Origin: an uncultured Lachnospiraceae bacterium
GTDB lineage: Bacteria; Bacillota; Clostridia; Lachnospirales; Lachnospiraceae
Assembly (NCBI GenBank): GCA_910587895.1
Contig: CAJUOE010000313.1
Location: 1 to 19,017 of the forward strand
Reading direction: 5' to 3'
Length of the DNA: 19,017 nucleotides
Below are positions 1-8,137 of this stretch, piece by piece. Below the pieces are notes generated by a model. It was given only the letters and a program-made list of their open reading frames with translations, was not told the origin of the DNA and searched no databases. Each line of letters starts with the position of its first letter. Position 1 is the first letter of the stretch. A program made the translations under genes and the position numbers.

Positions 1-1366
1 CAAGTCCCATGCCTGCAATTGCAGACGTCGGGTTCAGCATTTCACGCATACCCGGACCGCCTTTGGGACCCTCATAGCGGATAACGACCACGTCGCCCGC
101 AACGATCTTTCCGCCCTTGATGGCCGCAATGGCGTCCTCCTCACAGTCAAATACGCGTGCGGGGCCTTCATGCACCATCATTTCCGGTGCGACTGCGGAG
201 CGTTTTACCACACTGCCCTCCGGCGCAAGGTTTCCTTTTAATACAGCGAGTCCGCCGGTGGCGCTGTATGGATTGTCAAGCGGACGGATAACCTCAGGAT
301 TCTTATTCGCGCATCCCTTAATATTTTCTCCTATCGTGTTCCCGGTTACGGTCATGCAGTCCAGATTCAGCAGATTCAGCTCGGCAAGCTCGTTCATGAC
401 TGCATAAACGCCGCCCGCCTCATTCAGGTCTTCCATATAAGTGGGGCCTGCCGGTGCAAGATGACAGAGGTTCGGCGTCTTCTCACTGATTTCATTGGCA
501 AATCCGATGTCAAAGTCAAATCCTATCTCATGTGCGATTGCCGGCAAGTGCAGCATACTGTTGGTTGAACAGCCGAGAGCCATATCTACCGTCAATGCAT
601 TCAAAACTGCCTCTTTTGTCATGATGTCCCTGGGACGGATATTTTTGCGCAGCATCTCCATCACTGCCATGCCTGCATGTTTGGCAAGGCGCAGACGGTC
701 GGAATAGACAGCCGGAATCGTACCATTTCCCTGAAGACCCATACCCAATGCCTCAGTCAGGCAGTTCATAGAGTTTGCCGTGTACATGCCGGAACAGGAA
801 CCGCAGGTCGGACATGCCTTCTGCTCAAATTCACACACATCTTCCTCCGTCATCGTACCTGCCGCGTAGGATCCAACCGCCTCAAACATGGAAGACAGGC
901 TGGTCTTTCTTCCCTTGACGTGCCCTGCAAGCATGGGGCCGCCGGAGACAAATACGGTCGGCACATTGACCCTTGCCGCTGCCATCAGAAGTCCCGGCAC
1001 GTTCTTGTCACAGTTCGGCACCATCACCAGCGCGTCAAACTGGTGTGCCAGCGCCATACACTCTGTGGAATCTGCAATCAAATCCCTGGTTACCAGCGAA
1101 TACTTCATTCCGGTATGTCCCATGGCAATTCCGTCACAGACTGCGATTGCCGGAAATACCACCGGAACTCCCCCTGCCTCTGCAACTCCCATCTTTACGG
1201 CATTTACAATCTTATCCAGGTTCATATGCCCTGGAACAATCTCATTATAGGAACTTACGATTCCCACCAGAGGTTTCTCCATCTCCTCCTTTGTGAATCC
1301 AAGCGCATTGAACAGGGAACGGTGCGGCGCCTGCTGCATTCCTTTTTTTACATTGTCACTTCTCAT
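1..1366 (-). CDS. ilvD: Dihydroxy-acid dehydratase, 3' end cut off by the window edge
   Basis: Cytoplasmic iron-sulfur enzyme that dehydrates 2,3-dihydroxy-isovalerate and 2,3-dihydroxy-3-methylvalerate in valine, isoleucine and leucine synthesis. Read on the minus strand, 455 complete codons are present; the family is usually about 555-570 residues, so roughly the last 100 are outside. Family signatures are visible: VCDGIAMGHTGM (Cys77), PNCDKNVPG (Cys119) and CPTCGSCSGMYTANSMN (Cys191), the three cysteines expected to hold the cluster. The visible end reads GDVVVIRYEGPKGGPGMREM, typical of the C-terminal domain. The start is the ATG at 1366, with AAAGGAG about 9 nt upstream; an upstream ATG at 1374 hits a stop within four codons. 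The 5' leader is only about 20 nt, so there is no room for a T-box or leader-peptide attenuator. The gene is divergent from the kinase at 1556. Confidence 0.96.
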   Translation of the reverse strand, partial: MRSDNVKKGMQQAPHRSLFNALGFTKEEMEKPLVGIVSSYNEIVPGHMNLDKIVNAVKMGVAEAGGVPVVFPAIAVCDGIAMGHTGMKYSLVTRDLIADSTECMALAHQFDALVMVPNCDKNVPGLLMAAARVNVPTVFVSGGPMLAGHVKGRKTSLSSMFEAVGSYAAGTMTEEDVCEFEQKACPTCGSCSGMYTANSMNCLTEALGMGLQGNGTIPAVYSDRLRLAKHAGMAVMEMLRKNIRPRDIMTKEAVLNALTVDMALGCSTNSMLHLPAIAHEIGFDFDIGFANEISEKTPNLCHLAPAGPTYMEDLNEAGGVYAVMNELAELNLLNLDCMTVTGNTIGENIKGCANKNPEVIRPLDNPYSATGGLAVLKGNLAPEGSVVKRSAVAPEMMVHEGPARVFDCEEDAIAAIKGGKIVAGDVVVIRYEGPKGGPGMREMLNPTSAIAGMGL

Positions 1367-1393
1367 CTTCTCATCTCTCCTTTTTTTATTTTC

Positions 1394-1422
1394 ATCATAC
1401 CACGCACGTTGTATGCTGTCAA
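1394..1422 (-). promoter_or_regulatory. Sigma-A type promoter of ilvD
   Basis: On the minus strand, a perfect TTGACA -35 box (1422-1417) is followed by a 17-nt spacer and a TATGAT -10 box (1399-1394). Transcription would start near 1387, about 20 nt before the ilvD ATG. Copies of a CATACAAC element lie around the -35 box. Confidence 0.85.
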
Positions 1423-1436
1423 TAGTGTTGTATGAT
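1394..1436. repeat. Direct and inverted short repeats around the ilvD promoter (possible operator)
   Basis: GTTGTATG occurs at 1408-1415 and again at 1427-1434, 19 bp apart, either side of the -35 box. In addition ATCATACCAC (1394-1403) is a 9/10 inverted match to GTTGTATGAT (1427-1436). Placement over the promoter suggests a repressor or activator site, but no known regulator motif is recognised. Confidence 0.4.
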
Positions 1437-1495
1437 ATCTTTTGGCAATTTCTTCAGGCATCTTACACATTTTTAGAATTATATGGGTGAAATCA

Positions 1496-1524
1496 ATGAC
1501 AGGACAGCCATTTTATGGTAAAAT
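1496..1524 (+). promoter_or_regulatory. Probable promoter of the hybrid histidine kinase gene
   Basis: ATGACA (1496-1501), a 17-nt spacer, then TAAAAT (1519-1524). The match to the sigma-A consensus is good (5/6 in each box). A transcript from about 1531 would have a leader of about 25 nt carrying AGAGGG at 1541-1546, 9 nt before the chosen ATG. Confidence 0.6.
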
Positions 1525-1555
1525 TATTAAAAATGAATTCAGAGGGAATGATATC

Positions 1556-3799
1556 ATGAATGAATCGTTATTGGACCACAACTTAATTGAATATGTACTG
1601 ACTCTGTTGGAAATCCCGGAAAACGCTTCCATGAATATTGACTATATGCAAAAAGAAGGCGAACATCCTGACACACCATTTCCGCTGACTTCCTCGGATA
1701 TCCGCAGGGCTCATGAAATTATTAAATTCATGGACGAAATGCCTGGCGGTTTTCTGATCTACCATGCCGACGGTGATGAGGAAATTATCTATGCCAACAC
1801 GGCTCTTTTGCGGATTTTTCGCTGTGACACGCTCAAAGAATTCAAGGAACTTACGGGCAACTCCTTTAAGGGCATCGTACACCCCTACGATCTGGATGCA
1901 GTGGAAGAAAGCATCCGCAAGCAGATTACTGACAGCCAGTATGACCTGGACTATGTGGAATACCGCTCCATTCGCAAGGACGGCTCCATCTGCTGGATCG
2001 AGGACTTCGGACATTATCTGGAAGTCAAAGGGCTTGGCGGAATTTTTTATGTCTTCCTCACGGATGCAACTGCCAAAAAGAACCAGTACCTGATCGAGCG
2101 CGCCGCCCTAATTGATAAGAAAGAAAAGAAAATGCAAAGCCTCATCGACGCATACGATAAGGAAAAGAAATTAATCCACCAGGAGCATTTACGGCGTCTG
2201 GAAGTTATCGAAGGACTCAGCATCAACTATGAATCCATCCTCTACGCCGATCTGGACAGCGACAAAATATTTCCCTACCGACTGAGCAGCAGAACCAGGA
2301 AACAGTTTGACAACCGATACCATATCGTCAATTTCAGCTGGTACATTTCCGACTATGTGAACACCTGGGTCCACCCGGAAGACCGCGACCTGGTTTCCCG
2401 ATTTACGAATGCAGATTATATCCGCGGAAAATTATCTGAAAAGAAAACATATTATATCAACTACCGCGTCATGCAGGATGAAGAACTGCAATACCTGCAG
2501 CTGCGTATTGTAAACGTAGGTAAAATTGACAAAGTCACACAGATTGTCATGGGTTACCGCCGTGTGGACGTGGAAATCCGCCGCGAGATGGAACAGAAAC
2601 AACTGCTGGAAGACGCCCTGAACAAGGCGAACCTGGCAATCATTGCCAAGAATACATTCCTCTCCAATATGTCCCATGATCTGCGCACGCCCTTGAACGC
2701 CATTTTCGGCTTTACCGCGCTTGCCAAACAGAAAGCTATGGACAATGACGCTACCCTTGCCTATCTAAAAAGAATCGAGACAGCCGGCGGCCAGCTTTTG
2801 GATCTCATAGAGAAAGTGCTGGAGATTTCATGGAGTGAATCAAACGACATGAATATTACCGAGGACGAATGCAATCTGTGCGATATCGTCCAGAACGTAC
2901 ATAAGTCCCTGCTGGAGCAGGCAAAAAACAAAGACATCACCTTCACAGTGGATTGCCCGAACCTTGTGCATCCGGATGTTTGCAGCGATCCTGACAGGCT
3001 GCGACAGGTTCTGATGTATCTCGCCCACAATGCGATTACCTACACGGGCATCGGAGGCAATGTTGTATTAAGCGCCCGGGAGCTTGAGACCCGTCCCCAT
3101 CACTATATTGTTTATCAGTTTAGCGTAAAAGACAACGGCATTGGCATCGGCGAAGAGTTTATGGAACATCTCTTTGAGCCTTTTGAGCGGGAAAAGAACA
3201 CAACGTTCAGCGGCATCCACGGCACTGGCTTAAGCCTGGCCATCGCCAAAAACATCATTACCATGATGGGGGGACAGATAGACGTAGACAGCACGCCTGG
3301 CAAAGGAAGTACCTTCACAGTTACCCTGCGCCTGCGCGTACAGGAATCGTCTTCCACCGCAGAAGACAGCGTGGAAAACCTCACCAATCTGAAGATTTTG
3401 CTCGTGGAAGACAATATGATTAACCTGAGCATAGAGACAGAAATCCTGCGTGAGCTGGGATTTTCAATAGAAACTGCGGAAAACGGCAGCATCGCCGTAG
3501 AGAAACTGGCAAATTCCCAGCCCGGAGATTTTGATTTAATCCTCATGGATATTCAGATGCCGGTCATGGACGGGCGCCAGGCAACGGAGGAAATTCGCAG
3601 GCTGAAGAATCCTCTGCTTGCAAATATCCCGATTATTGCCCTGTCTGCCAATGCTTTTGAGAGCGACAAGCGCATGTCTATTGAAAGCGGCATGGACGCG
3701 CACCTGACCAAACCGATGGATGTTTCCCTGTTAATGGAAACAATCACCAAGACAATGAAAAAACACCATTTCCATAAAAACGAAGGTGGGAACAGCTGA
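1556..3799 (+). CDS. Soluble PAS-domain hybrid sensor histidine kinase with a C-terminal receiver
   Basis: Predicted cytoplasmic sensor kinase of 747 residues with no transmembrane segment. Order of parts: a PAS domain (about 60-180, ending in a YRSIRKDGSICWIED stretch), a charged helical linker (about 186-225), a second, more divergent PAS-like region (about 226-345), a HisKA domain with the H-box NMSHDLRTPLNAIFGF (phospho-acceptor His374), a HATPase with DNGIGIG (Asp526) and a GTGLSLAIAK G2 box, and a receiver with VEDN and LILMDIQMP (phospho-acceptor Asp665) and a KP lysine motif. All residues needed for autophosphorylation and intramolecular transfer are present. The frame is open further upstream to 1442, but the ATG at 1556 has the ribosome binding site AGAGGG and follows the promoter, so it is preferred. 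No response regulator or phosphotransfer gene lies next to it, so its output target is not visible. The signal is unknown. Confidence 0.93.
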   Translation: MNESLLDHNLIEYVLTLLEIPENASMNIDYMQKEGEHPDTPFPLTSSDIRRAHEIIKFMDEMPGGFLIYHADGDEEIIYANTALLRIFRCDTLKEFKELTGNSFKGIVHPYDLDAVEESIRKQITDSQYDLDYVEYRSIRKDGSICWIEDFGHYLEVKGLGGIFYVFLTDATAKKNQYLIERAALIDKKEKKMQSLIDAYDKEKKLIHQEHLRRLEVIEGLSINYESILYADLDSDKIFPYRLSSRTRKQFDNRYHIVNFSWYISDYVNTWVHPEDRDLVSRFTNADYIRGKLSEKKTYYINYRVMQDEELQYLQLRIVNVGKIDKVTQIVMGYRRVDVEIRREMEQKQLLEDALNKANLAIIAKNTFLSNMSHDLRTPLNAIFGFTALAKQKAMDNDATLAYLKRIETAGGQLLDLIEKVLEISWSESNDMNITEDECNLCDIVQNVHKSLLEQAKNKDITFTVDCPNLVHPDVCSDPDRLRQVLMYLAHNAITYTGIGGNVVLSARELETRPHHYIVYQFSVKDNGIGIGEEFMEHLFEPFEREKNTTFSGIHGTGLSLAIAKNIITMMGGQIDVDSTPGKGSTFTVTLRLRVQESSSTAEDSVENLTNLKILLVEDNMINLSIETEILRELGFSIETAENGSIAVEKLANSQPGDFDLILMDIQMPVMDGRQATEEIRRLKNPLLANIPIIALSANAFESDKRMSIESGMDAHLTKPMDVSLLMETITKTMKKHHFHKNEGGNS

Positions 3800-3816
3800 T
3801 TACAGCTATTCCCACC
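3785..3816. terminator. Bidirectional intrinsic terminator between convergent genes
   Basis: A 14-bp stem with one mismatch (GGTGGGAACAGCTG / CAGCTATTCCCACC) and an ATTA loop. It overlaps the kinase stop codon (3797-3799). On the minus strand it is followed by TTCGTTTTT, a good U-tract placed about 20 nt beyond the lyase stop codon. On the plus strand only TCTGTTAAT follows, so it should work better for the minus-strand operon. Confidence 0.8.
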
Positions 3817-3836
3817 TCTGTTAATATCAACGTGCA

Positions 3837-6800
3837 TCATCTCTTTTTTACTCTTACTGTGATACTCGCTTTTTTGCTGTTATAAGTCTTCACTGTGATT
3901 CTGGCCGTTCCTGCTTTCTTCGCCGTGACCTTTCCGTTAGCGGAAACAGAAACCACCGATCTCTTACTCGAGGTAAACGTTAATTTACGGCTGGCTGTCC
4001 CCGCAGGCAGTTTCACCTTCAGCGTCGCCTTCTTTCCCTTTTTCAGGGTGAGCGATTTCTTTCGGAAAGAAATTTTCTTCGGCGCTTTTTTGACGGTAAT
4101 CTGGCAGGTTGCCTTTTTGCCATTGGCGGAAGTTACCGTAATCGTCGCTTTGCCCCTTTTCTTTGCCACGACCTTCCCCTTTTGGGATACCATGGCAATT
4201 TTCGGTTTCGAAGATGTAAAACGGTAAGTTGTCCTGGCATCGGCAGGCGTTTTTGAAACTTTTAGCTGCAACGGCTCGCCCACGCCGATGGCAGCCTTTT
4301 TCAGGTTGAGCGAGACACTTTTTACCGCAACCGGATCCGGCGTCGGTGGATTTATCGGTTTTTCCTCCACCGGAGCTTTCTCAATGATTGCCTCCATATC
4401 CAGCTTTGCCGTCGGCGCAGACTGTCCGATATACGCTCCCCGGTAAATTCTCACATCGTCAAGACACCCCTTGAGGTTGTCATCCTCTATGCTGAAAGAC
4501 TGTCCCAACATCACCGAAAGCTTTTCTCCAATGTCTTTTGCCGAAACGGTTACCTCCGTATTCTCGGCAATCAGCTCTCCATCCTGATATAATTTTATGG
4601 AATCCGGGGAAACTTCCAACGCGACGGCATACCATTTATCCGACCAGGAATTTTCAAACTTCTTTTCTGCCGTAAATGCAACGCCATTTTTAACCATCCG
4701 TGACAAAAGGCTTCCTGCGCCCCCGGTAATATCCAGAAAACTTCTCTCACTGCTGCCATAGGAAAAGATTCTTCCGCCGTCTTCTGACGGTTTTACATAC
4801 ATACTGACCGTAAAATGCTCAACGCCCTCCAAAAGCTGCTGCGGCAACGTGGCGCACGTACCGTATACGCCGTCCAGGGACAGGACGTGCGACTGGCTCT
4901 CCTTATCAAAGACAACCTGCGCACTCCCGGACAGCGATAAGGCTCCCGTGCCAACAGCCTTGCTCTTAAGTTTCTCGCTGTCGCTGTTTCCCTCAAAGTC
5001 AAAATAATACATCAGATACTTTAAATTCTCAGCCGCCTTTATCAGGGCAGCCGTTTTCTCCCTGAACGCAGCAGATACACAGGAGATTTTTCCTTCTGCA
5101 AGCGCCTCCTTATATGCATTGTGAAATTGTTCTGCCGAGTCTTTTTCATAAGCTCCGCTGCCAACGTCCCGCACGCATTCCTCCAGCAAATCATACACGT
5201 TATCATAGACATAGACTTTCCTGCTGAAATAGGAAACCGCGCCGTTTTTCTTCGCCTGATAGCACAGGGTCACTTCCTTTCCCGCCAGCTCTGCACCCGG
5301 CGTCCACTGCAAGCTTCCCTCTGTCCGGTTGATCACAGCGTTCTGCGGCAATCCCTGCACATCATAGGCAACGCCCTCTGTCTGCTCTGCCAGCACAATC
5401 TGAGCCTGATATCTGTCTCCTGCGGCAATATATTCTCTTACCGTGCCGTCTTTCTGTGTTTGGCTAAGAACGCTGCCTTCATGGCTGATTTCCTGAATCT
5501 TCGGCACCGTCTGCGCCGGATCAAATTCCAGGTAATCCATGTCTACCTGCGTGGCGTCTCCGGTTATTGTATAGTACACCATGCTTGCCGCCGTATTCTG
5601 GGATTCGGACAGGTCATAGAGCACCGACTGCCATGTTCCATTGGTGTCATGCACTTCAAAAACCGCCGCCGCATCATGATCTGCCTCCTGGCATCCCAGG
5701 CGGATACGCGCATCGCCATTGCTCCTGACCTTAAGCGCCACCAGTCCTTTTTTCGGATAGCCAAAATGGTGGATGACAAACTCTGTCCCCTCCCCGGTGG
5801 CGTCCGCCCTCACAAAAGCAGTATCGCCCTCTTTCATGACCTGCGCGGATCCCCTGCGAAGGGCAGAGAAATACTCCGTCTGGCTGATAGTCTGCGTGTC
5901 GCCGCTGAAATCCTTCTTGCGGGAAATCCCGTCTGCCGCGGCCGCCTCCGGCGTAAACATAAGCGTGGACAGGCCGATAAAATCACCGGACGCCCCCTCC
6001 GGCATAATGCTCTCATAGGCATCCGCCACATAACGGTATTTTTCCTGGCTCATATCTGCCCCGGCGATATATTTATAATAATTGTAGACAATTCCATAAT
6101 AATTCGAAAGATTTCCCTTCCAGGGATACCCATTGATGGACTTATAAATTCCATTCGGCGAAGAGGAACTTACGCCGCTGTCCGCCGGAATCCAGGTCAC
6201 CTCGTACCCCAGATGGTATTTTGCCAGATAAGACGCCCCCGTCAGCAGGCGGTCATCCTGGAATTCAAAAGGATTGACTGCATTTTCTGCGGTAGAGATG
6301 GTTTCCTCCTCCGGATCCACCAGCGTCCCCTGCGCATAAATGCTTGCCACAAGCTCCGACAACCCACCCAGATTGCCGTAAGCGTGCCCCTGGTCGCGCC
6401 CCATCTCCATCAGCTGGATATTGGGCTCTTTCAATATCTCTCCGGTCAAATCATTTTTTGTGACTTTGCGGATTTGGTACTTGACGGAACCGTTTCTTCC
6501 TCCATGCTCGCCTTCCGTATTGACAAGGGTGCGCTCCACAGCCTTCCCATACATATCCGCATCGCTCGTAAACAGCGACTCGCCCATCATTCCGAGCACG
6601 TTAAAGCTGTGCTGATTCATCCAAAACCAGGTCGCGTCATAGAATTTATGCACAATATCCATAAACCCAACCAGCTTGTCCGTATCCTCCTGCGTCCACT
6701 GCAATTCTTCACTCTCACACTCGGTATAGCGCAGGATTTCAGCGGCAAAACAGAGGTTATAGACCACGTCCCCAAAACGGAAATCTGTATGGTCAACCGC

Positions 6801-8024
6801 TGATTCCACGAGGGCAAAATTATCAAGGATCGTGAACACGTTCCTGCGGTACTGCTCATTTCCCGTGATATACCACATCAATGCCTGATGCGCCGCCGTC
6901 AGGCTGTCCATCTGGCACCGCTGGGAAACGAACTCCCCGGGATTGCTGTAGCCCTCGATCGCCCATGGGCCCGGAATATGGATAAAGATATCATTATCCG
7001 GCTGGAAAAAGAGCCTGGGGGTCAAGGACGATTTGGCATTATTGTAGATCAGCGCGCCATAACCGCTGACCCACGGCTCATCCCCGGCGCGCACATGCCG
7101 CTGCATGGTCTCAAGCTGGTCCGCAGACATGCCGATGCCCGGATGCTTTATCCCGGAGGCAGCATCCGTCTCCCTGCGAATCTGCGGTATGTAATCGGTA
7201 ATTCCCTCCGGCTCATGTTTCGTATTCTCATTCTCCGCATCATACGCAGCCCTTGCGGCCTCATACTGCGTCTGTATCTGTTCCTGCGCCAGCGCGCCGT
7301 CGTAAATATGCAAATCCTTCATGCAGCCTGCAAACGCCTTATCCCCTGCATATCCGGACCTGCCAAGATATACGAGAAGATTCGCCCCGAAATCCTCTGT
7401 TGTGCGCGATTTTGCAACAGTGCCCACCAGTTCCCCGTTCAGATAAGAGGAAATGCTGTCTGCCGTCAACACCATCGTGTACATAGCCCACTGGCGTTCC
7501 AGCCCCGTGGTATCTTTCTGCGTCACGCCAACTTCCGTTCGAAACGGCTCCTTCACGTTGATGCCATTTGTAAATACGTTCTTAAACAGCCCGTCTGGAT
7601 TTGATGGCACAAACAGCCAGTAATTGGGGGAATTGCCGCTTTCCACCGGAGAACAAAAACTCATCGCCGCATAATTCCCCTTCCCGGTGCGGTTCTTCAG
7701 CCATACAGAAAATGTCAGCGTATTTCTGCCATCCAGCATTCCCTGCGGCAGCTTTGCATAATTCGTGCTGCTGTCGTCATTTCCAGGAAATGTAAGCCCA
7801 TTGTAGTAGTGGAGATTTCCCACCGTTTCCCCGTCATACTCGTTTCCGGAGACGTCCTTCAAATCCGTAAGCAACGGATAATATGCAAGCAATTCCGGCA
7901 AATCTGCCTGCGCCGCCTCCACTTGTTTCAGACTTCCCCCCATAGGAAATGACAGTGCCAAACATGCCATACAAAGGCATATCAGCCAAGATAACATCCT
8001 GCTGATGCTGCTGTGTTTCTTCAT
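3837..8024 (-). CDS. Secreted multidomain polysaccharide lyase-like protein (LamG, alginate-lyase-type toroid, Big2 tail)
   Basis: Large exported protein of 1395 residues. Order: signal peptide (1 to about 37, a hydrophobic core then VEA-A); LamG/ConA-like domain (about 44-260, ending GCMKDLHIYDGAL); an alpha-toroid domain (about 290-660) opening with HPGIGMSADQLETM and carrying MNQHSFN (Asn470, His472) and EMGRDQGHAYGNLG (Arg543, His547), like the alginate lyase / PL38-type superfamily; a beta-rich module (about 720-833); a putative-Ig module with LPQNAVINRTEGSLQWTP (about 870-936); a FIVAR-like helical module (about 941-1005); a second LamG (about 1006-1195); and two basic Big2-type repeats (about 1231-1395). 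There is no LPXTG anchor, so it may bind the wall through the lysine-rich tail. The ATG at 8024 has AGAAGGAG just upstream and starts the signal peptide. A GTG at 8141 overlapping the previous gene would add 39 charged residues and is disfavoured. The substrate is unknown; an acidic uronate-containing glycan is the natural guess. Confidence 0.8.
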   Translation of the reverse strand: MKKHSSISRMLSWLICLCMACLALSFPMGGSLKQVEAAQADLPELLAYYPLLTDLKDVSGNEYDGETVGNLHYYNGLTFPGNDDSSTNYAKLPQGMLDGRNTLTFSVWLKNRTGKGNYAAMSFCSPVESGNSPNYWLFVPSNPDGLFKNVFTNGINVKEPFRTEVGVTQKDTTGLERQWAMYTMVLTADSISSYLNGELVGTVAKSRTTEDFGANLLVYLGRSGYAGDKAFAGCMKDLHIYDGALAQEQIQTQYEAARAAYDAENENTKHEPEGITDYIPQIRRETDAASGIKHPGIGMSADQLETMQRHVRAGDEPWVSGYGALIYNNAKSSLTPRLFFQPDNDIFIHIPGPWAIEGYSNPGEFVSQRCQMDSLTAAHQALMWYITGNEQYRRNVFTILDNFALVESAVDHTDFRFGDVVYNLCFAAEILRYTECESEELQWTQEDTDKLVGFMDIVHKFYDATWFWMNQHSFNVLGMMGESLFTSDADMYGKAVERTLVNTEGEHGGRNGSVKYQIRKVTKNDLTGEILKEPNIQLMEMGRDQGHAYGNLGGLSELVASIYAQGTLVDPEEETISTAENAVNPFEFQDDRLLTGASYLAKYHLGYEVTWIPADSGVSSSSPNGIYKSINGYPWKGNLSNYYGIVYNYYKYIAGADMSQEKYRYVADAYESIMPEGASGDFIGLSTLMFTPEAAAADGISRKKDFSGDTQTISQTEYFSALRRGSAQVMKEGDTAFVRADATGEGTEFVIHHFGYPKKGLVALKVRSNGDARIRLGCQEADHDAAAVFEVHDTNGTWQSVLYDLSESQNTAASMVYYTITGDATQVDMDYLEFDPAQTVPKIQEISHEGSVLSQTQKDGTVREYIAAGDRYQAQIVLAEQTEGVAYDVQGLPQNAVINRTEGSLQWTPGAELAGKEVTLCYQAKKNGAVSYFSRKVYVYDNVYDLLEECVRDVGSGAYEKDSAEQFHNAYKEALAEGKISCVSAAFREKTAALIKAAENLKYLMYYFDFEGNSDSEKLKSKAVGTGALSLSGSAQVVFDKESQSHVLSLDGVYGTCATLPQQLLEGVEHFTVSMYVKPSEDGGRIFSYGSSERSFLDITGGAGSLLSRMVKNGVAFTAEKKFENSWSDKWYAVALEVSPDSIKLYQDGELIAENTEVTVSAKDIGEKLSVMLGQSFSIEDDNLKGCLDDVRIYRGAYIGQSAPTAKLDMEAIIEKAPVEEKPINPPTPDPVAVKSVSLNLKKAAIGVGEPLQLKVSKTPADARTTYRFTSSKPKIAMVSQKGKVVAKKRGKATITVTSANGKKATCQITVKKAPKKISFRKKSLTLKKGKKATLKVKLPAGTASRKLTFTSSKRSVVSVSANGKVTAKKAGTARITVKTYNSKKASITVRVKKR

Positions 8025-8050
8025 AATCCTGCTCCTTCTACAACCATCCT

Positions 8051-8112
8051 CTTTCTGTTTCCGATACCATTCGTTTCTTTCTGTTTCTGCTGCCATTCGT
8101 CTCTTTTTGTTT
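8051..8112. repeat. 26-bp near-tandem repeats just upstream of the lyase-like gene
   Basis: CTTTCTGTTTC-G-T-CCATTCGT occurs at 8051-8074 and 8077-8100 with three differences in 24 nt. A third start, CTTTTTGTTT at 8103-8112, keeps the 26-bp spacing and then diverges. The period is not a multiple of three, which argues that this stretch is not translated as an N-terminal extension of the lyase-like protein. Confidence 0.7.
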
Positions 8113-8137
8113 GATGGCCTCTGATACAATTCGGCTA

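Noticed and set aside
677..1435. A 252-codon plus-strand frame over ilvD
   Set aside because: It is antisense to ilvD, has no known domain, and ilvD on the other strand carries all family motifs.
1468..1482. A CodY-box-like sequence CATTTTTAGAATTAT between ilvD and the kinase
   Set aside because: It has five mismatches to the AATTTTCNGAAAATT consensus in AT-rich DNA, and lies about 45 bp upstream of the ilvD -35 box. Too weak to call.
1442..1555. A 38-codon N-terminal extension of the hybrid kinase
   Set aside because: It would start upstream of the likely promoter and has no ribosome binding site; the ATG at 1556 has both.
5121..6803. A 560-codon open frame on the plus strand, antisense to the lyase-like gene
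   Set aside because: It has no recognisable domain, is rich in His, Arg and Ile as expected for the complement of this coding sequence, and lies wholly inside a gene with clear domains.
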